14,726 bases of DNA from B120-G9 sp034659895 (GTDB lineage Bacteria > Zixibacteria > MSB-5A5 > GN15 > FEB-12). Location of the stretch: positions 1-14,726 of the forward strand of contig JAYEIF010000123.1 of the NCBI GenBank assembly GCA_034659895.1, in the 5' to 3' direction. The position numbers and the translations under genes are program-made. The notes beneath the pieces were generated by a model. That model was not told the origin of the DNA. It worked only from the letters and a program-made list of their open reading frames with translations, and did not search any database. Shown here one piece after another: positions 7,120 through 14,722 of the stretch. The first letter of the stretch is position 1. Each line of letters begins with the position of its first letter.

Positions 7120-8910
7120 ATGGACTTTAGAAAGCCAAAATTCCTTTTTCCCATTGTCAGCTTAGCGCTGGCTGTTTACTATACATTTCCGTTTTTACTG
7201 AACCTGCACAACTGGGGCATTCGCGATTGGGACTTGTTTACCTGTATTGCTGCTATTCCGGCCAGTTCAGTTCTTGACTACGGTCAATTTCCCTTTTGGA
7301 ATCCGTATATGGGCGGGGGTAATATCCTGTTTCATCACCCTGAAGTAGGTGTCTTGACGCCATTCTTTCTTCTGTATTTGTTGTTTGGTTCTGTTGTTGG
7401 GCTAAAGCTTCAAGTGCTTATCTGCTACTTTCTTGGATTCTGGGGAAGTCAGAAACTATTTAATAAACTTGGGATGTCACTTGTAGTTTCGATTGTATCC
7501 TCGGTAGCCTATTTCGGGTCGGTTCATTTTGCTCTCCATTTTGCCGAGGGACATATACCTTTCACACATTATGCCTTCCTGCCATGGTTTTTGTATTTCG
7601 TGCTGCGAGCTGGCAGAAACCGCATCTTCAAAAGAGAATCACAGGTAAAAACATCGAAAGTAAGTAAAGATGGATTCGTAGAACACTCTCATAGAATGTT
7701 GAGTATTTTCTGGGCTGGCGTAATGCTGGCTCTGATGATTCTCGGTAATGGGGCGGCGATACCGTTAATGTACACTATGCTATTCTCATTTATGTTGATT
7801 GGCCTGCGCTCGGTTCAAAACCGAACAATTTACGAATTCCAAAATCTTGTTTTGGCAACTCTGACAGGATTTGGGCTTGCAGCTGTAAAGATGCTGCCGA
7901 TGATTGTATATCTGGTTCAGAATGAGTGGGCTGGCAATCCAAATGAATCCATCCCGCTCAGCGCGCTCACTTCGATTTTCTTTGGTCTCAAGCACTCCCT
8001 GTTTGCTCACAACTTTCCTGAACAATACTGGGCATGGCATGAATACGGCGCTTATCTTTCACCATTTTTGGTGGTGTCAGCTGTGTATGTGTTAGTTCGA
8101 TGTTTTCGGGCGAGTATAATCTGGGTTATTTTAGCCGTTTTTTCCCTACTTCTGGGTTTGGGAGATTTTGGCTTTTTATCGCCATGGTCACTACTTGCAA
8201 AACTGCCCGGGTTTTCATCTGCAAGATGCACCGGACGGGCATTTCAGTTTGTGATATTAAGTGTGGCTGTTCTTGGAGGATTTGGTTTTGATTGGCTGCG
8301 CCACTCCTTTGAAAAAACTCGTTTTCGAAAAGTGTCTGCCACTGTGCTGTGGTTAGCTATGGCGGTTGTAGTTTGTACTAACCTTGTTTTTGCCTGGCCC
8401 ATACTTGCTCGTGCGCACACCTGGCCCGCTTGCGATGTTCACCGGTCACCAGTTTTCCGAAATGTTGTGGATGAAGAGTCGCTGGCTTATGAGAACTTTT
8501 TGGCTAACCGTGGCTCGCTGATAACTCCATGGCTGTCAGCGTATTACCCCAGCCGTGGCATGGTTGGTCCAGACAGTGTGGTTTATTCTGAGTTCGTTTC
8601 AAAAGGTGAAGCTGAGATCATTCACAGGAAGTATACTCCCAATGTTATCACTTACGAATTCAATGGCATAAAGCCCGGACAAATGGTAATCGGGATGGGA
8701 TACGATCCTGGATGGAAAGCTTCTGATAACCGTACTCTGTATGCGGTTGATGGACTTATAACGTTCGATTTTGATAAAGGGAACCAGATTGTTGTGCTGA
8801 CCTACCAATCTCCATATTTTTATTATGGATTGTTTCTCTCACTTGCGAGTCTGGTCTTCTTAGCTGTAATTGGTATCAAAAAACGTAAGCTTACGATGAT
8901 TAAAACATGA
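7120..8910 (+). CDS. YfhO-like polytopic membrane protein
   Basis: A 596-residue protein with about twelve predicted membrane segments, similar in layout to YfhO-type membrane proteins and related GT-C enzymes. After the first membrane segment it has RDWD (35-38) and QFPFWNPYMGGGN (56-68), the acidic pair and FPxWNPY box typical of this group. The last ~110 residues form a soluble domain containing GYDPGWKA, followed by a final membrane helix near 570-590 and a basic tail. This YxPGWKA domain is also typical of YfhO proteins. YfhO relatives have been linked to glycosylation of cell-wall or lipid-carried polymers, so a role in decorating the neighbouring polysaccharide is reasonable but inferred. 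An in-frame stop at 7099-7101 and the lack of other start codons make ATG 7120 the only early start. It has no evident Shine-Dalgarno sequence. Confidence 0.75.
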   Translation: MDFRKPKFLFPIVSLALAVYYTFPFLLNLHNWGIRDWDLFTCIAAIPASSVLDYGQFPFWNPYMGGGNILFHHPEVGVLTPFFLLYLLFGSVVGLKLQVLICYFLGFWGSQKLFNKLGMSLVVSIVSSVAYFGSVHFALHFAEGHIPFTHYAFLPWFLYFVLRAGRNRIFKRESQVKTSKVSKDGFVEHSHRMLSIFWAGVMLALMILGNGAAIPLMYTMLFSFMLIGLRSVQNRTIYEFQNLVLATLTGFGLAAVKMLPMIVYLVQNEWAGNPNESIPLSALTSIFFGLKHSLFAHNFPEQYWAWHEYGAYLSPFLVVSAVYVLVRCFRASIIWVILAVFSLLLGLGDFGFLSPWSLLAKLPGFSSARCTGRAFQFVILSVAVLGGFGFDWLRHSFEKTRFRKVSATVLWLAMAVVVCTNLVFAWPILARAHTWPACDVHRSPVFRNVVDEESLAYENFLANRGSLITPWLSAYYPSRGMVGPDSVVYSEFVSKGEAEIIHRKYTPNVITYEFNGIKPGQMVIGMGYDPGWKASDNRTLYAVDGLITFDFDKGNQIVVLTYQSPYFYYGLFLSLASLVFLAVIGIKKRKLTMIKT

Positions 8911-8922
8911 TATTCATTGCAG

Positions 8923-8951
8923 TTGACTTTCTGTCTAACATTGGCTATTCT
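8923..8951 (+). promoter_or_regulatory. Sigma70-type promoter for the polysaccharide cluster
   Basis: TTGACT (8923-8928) and TATTCT (8946-8951) are spaced by exactly 17 nt in the 71-nt gap after the YfhO-like gene. The -35 matches consensus at 5 of 6 bases and the -10 at 4 of 6. A transcript starting near 8958 would have a ~24-nt leader before ATG 8982. It would drive the exporter gene and probably the overlapping co-polymerase gene. Confidence 0.5.
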
Positions 8952-8981
8952 TTTCACTTAAATCTGTATTTGGTGTGATTG

Positions 8982-10352
8982 ATGGAGTTATTTCGCAATT
9001 TGAAATCTGTGTTTTTCTTGAACATACTAATTTTTCTGCTGTTGATGTTGGTGTCGGGAGTTAACGCTGTGGCACCACCTTCAGGAGATAGCGCATCTCT
9101 TGGTATGACTAGTACCTATAGGTATTTTGATCATCCGGTTGATCCCGATCTCTATCTTGTCCGCCCCGGTGATATTTTCAATGTTACTTTCATCAATGCC
9201 CGTTTGAGCCCGCTCAGACTTACTGTAAATCCCGAAGGTGGTATAATTGACAATACACTTGCCATTTATAATGTGGCGGGAAAAACTTTAACTCAGGTTC
9301 GGTTAATTCTTCGGGAAAAGCTGGCATCTCTTTTTAATGTCAAAGAAATAGCAATATCTGTCAGTGATCCGTCAAAAATTGCTGTTAATGTTAATGGAGC
9401 TGTGCTTAATCCTGGACTTTACACAGCTTATACTTCGCAACATGTGTCAGAGATAATAGATTCCGCCGGAGGAGTTATTTCTTCGGGTTCCCGACGGTTG
9501 ATATTATTTTCCGGTGGACCTGAAGATATTTTGGTGGATATTGATCGGGCTCAATTTCTTGGAGATATTACCAGTAACCCTTGTCTCTATGCTGGTTACA
9601 ATGTCCATGTCCCCTCCAAATCCGCTGACCGCGTTCAAGTTGTCGGTGAAGTGAATTTCCCTCGCGAAATAGAATTGACGCAAGGTGATAATCTGGACAT
9701 TTTGCTGGATCTTGCTGGTGGATTACGCAGCAACGGAGATCGGGCAAATGTTCAAATCATACGCGACGCTGAAACTTTGGATGCTGAGAATGTTCATATT
9801 GCTAACGGTGACATTATTTTTGTTCCTCTTCTGTCCGATGCTGCCGGGTTTAATGACATTGTGATTTTCGGCGCTGTAAATCACCCCGGAAGGTACTCTT
9901 TCACAACAAATATCACCCTCCCCAAATTTATCGAAGCTGCTGGTGGATTTGCAGAAAATGCTGGACGGAATCGCACGGTACTGTTCAGAAAAGCTCAGGT
10001 GGATGAGAAGGGAAGATATTCAACAGTGCGATATCCAATATCTTGTGAAGCTCATGGTAACAAGGGACTAAGTGATATTTCGCTTCAACCATCCGACTCT
10101 GTATTTGTCCCTGTTGAGATGGGTTATGTTCGTGTTCGTGGTCTTGTCCGCAACCCGGGCTATTTTATGTTTGTTGAGGAAAAGGATGCTTTATTCTATA
10201 TTATGTTAGCCGGGGGATATTTACCAAAAGCAGACAAAGAACTTATCGGCGTTTACAATCGTATCTCAGATGTTACAGAAACCCATCCGCCGAAGACAGT
10301 AGTTCACGATGGTGACGAGGTCGTTGTAAGAATTCGTGAGGAACTCCGATGA
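8982..10352 (+). CDS. Polysaccharide export protein with four SLBB repeats
   Basis: A 456-residue outer-membrane polysaccharide export (OPX, Wza-like) protein that would form the exit channel for a capsule or exopolysaccharide. A Sec signal peptide spans about 1-29 (basic start, hydrophobic 10-25, likely cut after VNA). No lipobox cysteine is present, unlike Wza. The Poly_export domain begins at YLVRPGD (58-64). Four SLBB units follow, marked by GAVLNPG (139-145), GEVNFP (222-227), GAVNHPG (297-303) and GLVRNPG (387-393); the second lacks the usual Pro-Gly. I chose ATG 8982; the TTG codon just before it (8979) is in frame but less likely. GGTG at 8972-8975 is a modest ribosome-binding site. 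It overlaps the co-polymerase gene by ATGA. Four SLBBs indicate a long periplasmic part. Confidence 0.88.
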   Translation: MELFRNLKSVFFLNILIFLLLMLVSGVNAVAPPSGDSASLGMTSTYRYFDHPVDPDLYLVRPGDIFNVTFINARLSPLRLTVNPEGGIIDNTLAIYNVAGKTLTQVRLILREKLASLFNVKEIAISVSDPSKIAVNVNGAVLNPGLYTAYTSQHVSEIIDSAGGVISSGSRRLILFSGGPEDILVDIDRAQFLGDITSNPCLYAGYNVHVPSKSADRVQVVGEVNFPREIELTQGDNLDILLDLAGGLRSNGDRANVQIIRDAETLDAENVHIANGDIIFVPLLSDAAGFNDIVIFGAVNHPGRYSFTTNITLPKFIEAAGGFAENAGRNRTVLFRKAQVDEKGRYSTVRYPISCEAHGNKGLSDISLQPSDSVFVPVEMGYVRVRGLVRNPGYFMFVEEKDALFYIMLAGGYLPKADKELIGVYNRISDVTETHPPKTVVHDGDEVVVRIREELR

Positions 10353-11554
10353 GCAAGCCGGAAACAAGTAATTTTTTGCTGTTCCTCGAATTGCTTGCTC
10401 GAAAACGGGCGTTGATATTGGGAATTGTCCTCATTTGTACCGCGATTGCGGTGGTGGTATCCTTTGTGTTGCCGAAATGGTATGAGGCAAAAGCTCTCCT
10501 GTTGCCGCCGAAAGATGTGTCATTTGTAAGTTCCAACCTAAGTTATCTTGCTGAAACATCCTCGCTGACCAAGGGACTCGATTTGCCAATGATGGTCACT
10601 CCGTCTGATGTTTATGCTCGAATGTTAAAGAGCCGAACTATTGCCACTCAGATTATCAAGCAGTTTGATCTGACAAATCGTTTCAAATCTGACAATCTCT
10701 CTGAAGCATACGAGACGTTGATGGATAAAACTGACTTTCGGGTTACCGATGAAGGCTTACTTAAGGTGTCATTTCAGGATAAGGACCCTGAATTTGCTGC
10801 CAAAGTTACCAATTCTTTCGTAAAGGAACTTGAAAAAGTAAACGAAGAAATAAAAACCAGTCGTGTGCGTCAGAGCCGTATCTTTATCGAGGATCGCCTT
10901 GAAAGTGTCAAAGCCACTCTCGATTCTGCAAGAAAGGAATTCCAGCAATTTCAGCTTATTAATAAGGCAATTGATTTTGATGAACAGACAAAATTGGCTT
11001 TCAATCAGGCGGTAGGCCTTAAGGTGCGGTTGGCTGAACTTGATATCAGCGTAAAACTTAATAAAGAAAAATTGGGAAGCGACAACAGTAAGTTGCAAGA
11101 GCTTCTTAAAAAACGCAAGACCGTAAAGGAGCAGCTCCAAGAGTTAGAGCATAAAAATCCAGACAGTTCGTTTTTTTCGCTTCCGATTTCGTCGATTCCT
11201 TCACTGCGTGGAAAGTATGAGGTTCTTTACAGTCGGGTGCGGGTAAATGAATCATTGTATAAGATTCTGCTGGAGCAATATGAGCAGGTGAAATTTCAGG
11301 AACAAGAATATGCGTCCACTATAACTGTACTTGACTGGGCAACACCACCTGATATAAGGGTCAGTCCAAAGCGAACACTTATAGTAGTAAGCACTTTTGC
11401 CCTGTCATTAATTATGGCAATCTTTCTGGCTGCATTTGCTGAATATCTTACACGCTTGAAAAAAACCAGTCCAGATGATTATCGCCGATTGGAGATGTTT
11501 GCAAAGGCATATTTGAGTTGGCTTCCCGGAATCAAACGATCACACCGGACCTGA
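10349..11554 (+). CDS. Wzz/Wzc-like polysaccharide co-polymerase, no kinase domain
   Basis: A 401-residue inner-membrane chain-length determinant or co-polymerase. Two membrane helices bracket a large periplasmic domain: about 21-41 and 343-364. The segment before the second helix, ATPPDIRVSPKR (331-342), is the proline-rich motif typical of Wzz/GNVR proteins. The periplasmic part between about 160 and 320 is rich in charged heptad-like sequence and is probably coiled coil. The ~37-residue cytoplasmic tail has no Walker motifs or tyrosine cluster, so the BY-kinase present in Wzc is absent. The start codon overlaps the exporter stop (ATGA), implying translational coupling and a direct partnership, as for Wza/Wzc pairs. 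It would set polymer length and connect the inner-membrane machinery to the exporter. The kinase, if any, must be encoded elsewhere. Confidence 0.87.
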   Translation: MSKPETSNFLLFLELLARKRALILGIVLICTAIAVVVSFVLPKWYEAKALLLPPKDVSFVSSNLSYLAETSSLTKGLDLPMMVTPSDVYARMLKSRTIATQIIKQFDLTNRFKSDNLSEAYETLMDKTDFRVTDEGLLKVSFQDKDPEFAAKVTNSFVKELEKVNEEIKTSRVRQSRIFIEDRLESVKATLDSARKEFQQFQLINKAIDFDEQTKLAFNQAVGLKVRLAELDISVKLNKEKLGSDNSKLQELLKKRKTVKEQLQELEHKNPDSSFFSLPISSIPSLRGKYEVLYSRVRVNESLYKILLEQYEQVKFQEQEYASTITVLDWATPPDIRVSPKRTLIVVSTFALSLIMAIFLAAFAEYLTRLKKTSPDDYRRLEMFAKAYLSWLPGIKRSHRT

Positions 11555-11601
11555 CGGCTGGAGTTTGAGTATAACCTGATACGACTATATGGTAATCCTT
11601 A

Positions 11602-11631
11602 TTGAAAGAGATTTCCAATTCTGAGTATGTT
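11602..11631 (+). promoter_or_regulatory. Weak candidate promoter before acyltransferase gene
   Basis: TTGAAA (11602-11607) and TATGTT (11626-11631) lie 18 nt apart in the 155-nt gap between the co-polymerase and acyltransferase genes. Matches are 5/6 and 4/6 to the sigma70 consensus. The gap is the widest in the plus-strand cluster, so a secondary promoter here is reasonable, but read-through from 8923 is equally possible. No terminator is seen in the gap. Confidence 0.25.
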
Positions 11632-11698
11632 GAGGTTCATTCAGATTATGGAAATGCAAAGTAGTCCGCAAATTGAAATAATAAGCACTTGAAAATAC

Positions 11699-11705
11699 AG
11701 GTGAG
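11699..11705 (+). promoter_or_regulatory. Ribosome-binding site fixing the acyltransferase start
   Basis: AGGTGAG lies 4 nt before ATG 11710. The upstream in-frame TTG (11689) has no comparable site, and the in-frame GTG (11701) lies within this one. This favours ATG 11710 and a 253-residue product over a 260-residue one. Confidence 0.6.
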
Positions 11706-11709
11706 CAAT

Positions 11710-12471
11710 ATGTCTACATCAGTTGTTTCTTCTTCAGCTATTCTTGGACCCGAAACTCGTTTGGGAGAGTTCTGTGTGATAGGTGACAACGTCAAGATTG
11801 GCAGCGGTTCTGTTATAGGACACTATGTTAGTATTCAAGAGGGAACAGTAATCGGTGATAATGTACGTATCGATGATGGAGCTACAATTGGTAAGCTGCC
11901 TATGAAAGCAGCAAATTCAGCCGTCACGAAAGACACGGAGCTGCCACATTGCACAATATCATCAGGTTGTATTATTGGAACAGGGGTGGTGATTTACCGT
12001 GGAACAGAGATCGGTGAGAAAGTTCTGGTAGCTGATCTTGCCACTGTTCGGGAAAATGTTAAAATCGGCAAGGGTACAATTGTCGGACGAGGTGTGGCAA
12101 TTGAGAATTACTGTACTATCGGACGTTTCGTTAAACTCGAGACAAATTGCTACATTACCGCTTACTCGGAAATTGAAGACCGCGCTTTTGTAGCCCCGTG
12201 TGTAGCGACTTCAAATGATAATTTCCTTGGTCGTACCGAGGAACGATTCAAGCACTTCAAAGGTGTAATAATAAGAAAGGGAGCCCGTATTGGTGTTCAC
12301 GCCACTATTCTTCCGGGGAAAGAAATTGAGGAGGATGCTCTCGTGGCTGCATCTGCTCTCGTTAACCATAACGTACCTGCCAGAAAGGTAGTGGCTGGAA
12401 TTCCGGCAAGAACAGCCAAGGATGTTCCTGAAGAGCAGCTCCTGAAAAATCAGGGCTGGAAAGACGACTAA
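11710..12471 (+). CDS. Left-handed beta-helix sugar N-acyltransferase, WbpD-like
   Basis: A 253-residue hexapeptide-repeat acyltransferase. Imperfect [LIV]-G-x4 repeats run from about 8-62 (for example IGDNVKIGSGSVIG) and again from 85-205. They are interrupted by a loop at 62-84, and a second loop near 167-184 contains TSNDNFLGR. The C-terminus has the VAGIPAR signature (228-234) shared by many acetyltransferases of this class. It probably transfers an acetyl group from acetyl-CoA to the amino sugar made by the adjacent aminotransferase, as WbpD does after WbpE. It is longer than WbpD (~190 residues) because of an extra N-terminal helix section, so the exact acceptor is uncertain. The stop codon overlaps the AGGAGG of the next gene, which suggests coupling. 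Confidence 0.75.
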   Translation: MSTSVVSSSAILGPETRLGEFCVIGDNVKIGSGSVIGHYVSIQEGTVIGDNVRIDDGATIGKLPMKAANSAVTKDTELPHCTISSGCIIGTGVVIYRGTEIGEKVLVADLATVRENVKIGKGTIVGRGVAIENYCTIGRFVKLETNCYITAYSEIEDRAFVAPCVATSNDNFLGRTEERFKHFKGVIIRKGARIGVHATILPGKEIEEDALVAASALVNHNVPARKVVAGIPARTAKDVPEEQLLKNQGWKDD

Positions 12472-12481
12472 GGAGGGAGTA

Positions 12482-13588
12482 ATGGTAGTTAAGCTACTTG
12501 ATATTTCACGACAGTACGAACAGGTAAAATTGGAACTTGACGCAGCGGTGCTTAAGGTTCTAAATCATGGCAAGTATATTCTTGGCCCTGAGGTTACTGA
12601 GTTGGAACAGAAAATCGCCGCACTGTGTAATGTAACTCACGGGATTGGAGTATCATCCGGCACTGATGCTATACTGCTGGCACTCCGTGCAGCTGGAGTT
12701 GAACAGGGGGATGAGGTTATCGTAACCGATTTTTCTTTTTTCGCCACTGCTGGCGTTATTTCTCGGTTGGGAGCAAAACCGGTTTTCGTCGATATTGAAG
12801 ATGACAGCTATAATATAGATCCAAACCTTATAGAAGCTGCTATCACAGACAAGACCAAAGCCATTGTGCCAGTTCATCTGTTTGGACAGGTGGCTGATAT
12901 GGACCCGATAATGAATATCGCAGATAAACACGGGTTGAATGTTATCGAGGATGCCGCTCAGGCAATCGGGGCAGAATATAAAGGACGTAAGGCTGGATCT
13001 ATTGGAGACTACGGCTGTTTTTCATTCTACCCGTCGAAGAATCTCGGCGCTACCGGCGATGGCGGTATGATTGTGACAGATCACGATGATAATGCTGAGA
13101 TGTGTCGTATACTGCGTGTACATGGATCAAAGCCAAAATACTATCACAAAATCGTAGGTTACAACTCTCGGTTGGCTACGATTCAGGCGGCTGGATTACT
13201 TGTTAAGTTCAAATACTTAAAGCGGTGGTCGGAACAACGGATAGAGAATGCAAAACGCTATGATGAAGCTTTTCGCAATGTTCCAAATATCAAGACGCCG
13301 ATTGTCAAAAACCATTCTACTTTTCATATTTTTAACCAGTACACGATAGCTGTCCCAAACCGTGATGAAGTCTTAGCCGAACTCAAGAATTCTGGTATTG
13401 GATGCGAGATATATTATCCTGTGCCATTCCATCGTCAGGAATGCTTTGCATCTCTCGGTTATTCTTCTGATGATTTCCCGGTGTCGAACAAGGCCGCTGC
13501 GGAAGTGCTCTCGATTCCAATATACTCGGAATTGAAGCGTGATGAACAAGAAGAAGTGATTGAAATTGTGAAAAAGCTCCTTTCATAG
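12482..13588 (+). CDS. DegT/DnrJ/EryC1 sugar aminotransferase, WbpE-like
   Basis: A 368-residue PLP-dependent nucleotide-sugar aminotransferase of normal family length. The PLP site is clear: SSGTDA (59-63 region), EDAAQ with Asp157 and Gln160, and FYPSKNLGATGDGG with Schiff-base Lys186. HLFGQVADMDPI near 132-143 and YNSRLATIQAA near 230 are also family features. It would aminate a keto sugar nucleotide using glutamate. Placed after a WbpD-like acetyltransferase and before a UDP-GlcNAc 2-epimerase, the 3-keto-UDP-GlcNAc-uronic acid used by WbpE is a good guess for substrate, but other keto sugars are possible. A strong AGGAGG at 12471-12476, 5 nt before ATG, supports the start and overlaps the upstream stop codon. 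Confidence 0.9.
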   Translation: MVVKLLDISRQYEQVKLELDAAVLKVLNHGKYILGPEVTELEQKIAALCNVTHGIGVSSGTDAILLALRAAGVEQGDEVIVTDFSFFATAGVISRLGAKPVFVDIEDDSYNIDPNLIEAAITDKTKAIVPVHLFGQVADMDPIMNIADKHGLNVIEDAAQAIGAEYKGRKAGSIGDYGCFSFYPSKNLGATGDGGMIVTDHDDNAEMCRILRVHGSKPKYYHKIVGYNSRLATIQAAGLLVKFKYLKRWSEQRIENAKRYDEAFRNVPNIKTPIVKNHSTFHIFNQYTIAVPNRDEVLAELKNSGIGCEIYYPVPFHRQECFASLGYSSDDFPVSNKAAAEVLSIPIYSELKRDEQEEVIEIVKKLLS

Positions 13589-13619
13589 GTAGTACGGCAA
13601 AACCTGAACGATATTTCCA

Positions 13620-14708
13620 ATGAATTCAAACCCCCGAATTGTATCGGTAGTAGGAGCAAGACCGCAATTTGTCAAACTTGCACCTCTCGTTCAACCTCTA
13701 TCAAAGCGATTCGAGCATCTGATAGTCCACACAGGCCAGCACTTTGATGACAATATGTCCGCCCATTTCTTCCGTCAACTGAACTTGCCAGAGATATACC
13801 GCAATCTTGGCGTTCAGGGTGGTTCGCACGCTACAATGATTGGACGGATGCTTATCCGCCTTGAAAAAGTTTTCCGAAAATCACAACCTGATTTGGTATT
13901 GGTTTATGGTGATGCCAACTCGACGTTAGCCGGAGCGCTGACAGCGGTAAAACAATCGACACCAGTTATCCATATCGAGGCAGGTATGCGGGCCGACGGC
14001 ACTAATCTTCCTGAGGAAATAAACCGACGACTGACCGACAATCTCTCGGAGTTGCTATTTTGTGTAACTGACAAGGCATTGCAAAATCTCCACAGTGAAC
14101 GATTGGAAGGCAGAGCAATTCTCAGTGGGGACCTGATGTTAGAGTTGTTAAACAACATGCGCACAGCTATTCGCGACAACACTGGCTTTCTTAAATTGTA
14201 CGGACTGACGCAAAAGCAGTATCTGTTGCTCACCGTTCATCGCCCCTCGACTACCGACGAACACAATTCACTGAAAAAACTTGTGAGCATTGTCAATAAT
14301 CTTCAACAGCCAATACTGTTTCCTCTACATCCGCGAACACGTAAAATGCTGCGTAGGTTTAGATTGTTAAAACGGTTAGAGAATATACCGCATTTGGTTA
14401 TTACAGAACCGCTGGATTATCTTGACAATCTCACAGCAACTCGCAATGCATTTGCTGTTCTGACTGATTCCGGAGGATTACAAAAAGAAGCTCTTGCGCT
14501 TGGAACACCTGTTTTGACCTTGCGACGGGAAACAGAATGGGTCGACACTTTGGAGCGCGGCAACACACTGGTTGGGTTGGATTGGAAACGGATTAGCAGT
14601 GGACTTTCTCAGCTTCCAAAAGTTCCTCGCTTTGGTTATCGGATTAACGGAAAACGACCATCACAGATTATTGTGCGAGAGATTGTCCGCTTTCTCAGGA
14701 GTAGTTAG
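13620..14708 (+). CDS. wecB: Non-hydrolysing UDP-GlcNAc 2-epimerase
   Basis: A 362-residue cytoplasmic epimerase of the WecB/WbpI family with a two-Rossmann GT-B fold, full length. It interconverts UDP-GlcNAc-type and UDP-ManNAc-type sugars. Motifs are VGARPQFVKLAP (11-22), TGQHFD (38-43), GDANST (97-102), HIEAGMR (118-124), PEEINRR (131-137), VHRPSTTD (206-213), HPRT and LTDSGGLQKEA in the C-terminal half, and a late RRETEW. Asp98, Glu120, Glu133 and His207 fit the catalytic Asp, Glu, Glu and His known for E. coli WecB. The segment after His207 reads RPSTTD rather than the common RxENTD. Asn100 and Ala99 replace the usual TN of GDTNST partly. No strong ribosome-binding site precedes ATG 13620; the gene follows 31 nt after the aminotransferase. 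The TAG stop is the first three bases of a 17-base repeat. Confidence 0.92.
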   Translation: MNSNPRIVSVVGARPQFVKLAPLVQPLSKRFEHLIVHTGQHFDDNMSAHFFRQLNLPEIYRNLGVQGGSHATMIGRMLIRLEKVFRKSQPDLVLVYGDANSTLAGALTAVKQSTPVIHIEAGMRADGTNLPEEINRRLTDNLSELLFCVTDKALQNLHSERLEGRAILSGDLMLELLNNMRTAIRDNTGFLKLYGLTQKQYLLLTVHRPSTTDEHNSLKKLVSIVNNLQQPILFPLHPRTRKMLRRFRLLKRLENIPHLVITEPLDYLDNLTATRNAFAVLTDSGGLQKEALALGTPVLTLRRETEWVDTLERGNTLVGLDWKRISSGLSQLPKVPRFGYRINGKRPSQIIVREIVRFLRSS

Positions 14709-14722
14709 GGTCTGCTGAATAA
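14706..14722 (+). repeat. 17-base element, right copy of inverted pair
   Basis: TAGGGTCTGCTGAATAA, the reverse complement of 182-198. Its first three bases are the stop codon of the epimerase gene. Only four bases follow before the window ends, so it cannot be seen whether a GC-rich hairpin patch follows, as it does at the left copy. Confidence 0.7.

Noticed and set aside
8979..8981. TTG as start of the exporter gene
   Set aside because: The adjacent in-frame ATG at 8982 is better placed relative to GGTG at 8972-8975 and adds only one codon difference.
11689..11709. TTG 11689 as start of the acyltransferase
   Set aside because: No ribosome-binding site precedes it, whereas AGGTGAG sits directly before ATG 11710. 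The beta-helix repeats begin after that ATG.
182..14722. The whole window as one composite transposon bounded by the 17-mers
   Set aside because: No transposase or integrase is present, the cargo is ordinary metabolic and envelope genes, and direct repeats cannot be tested at the right edge. Kept only as a possibility.
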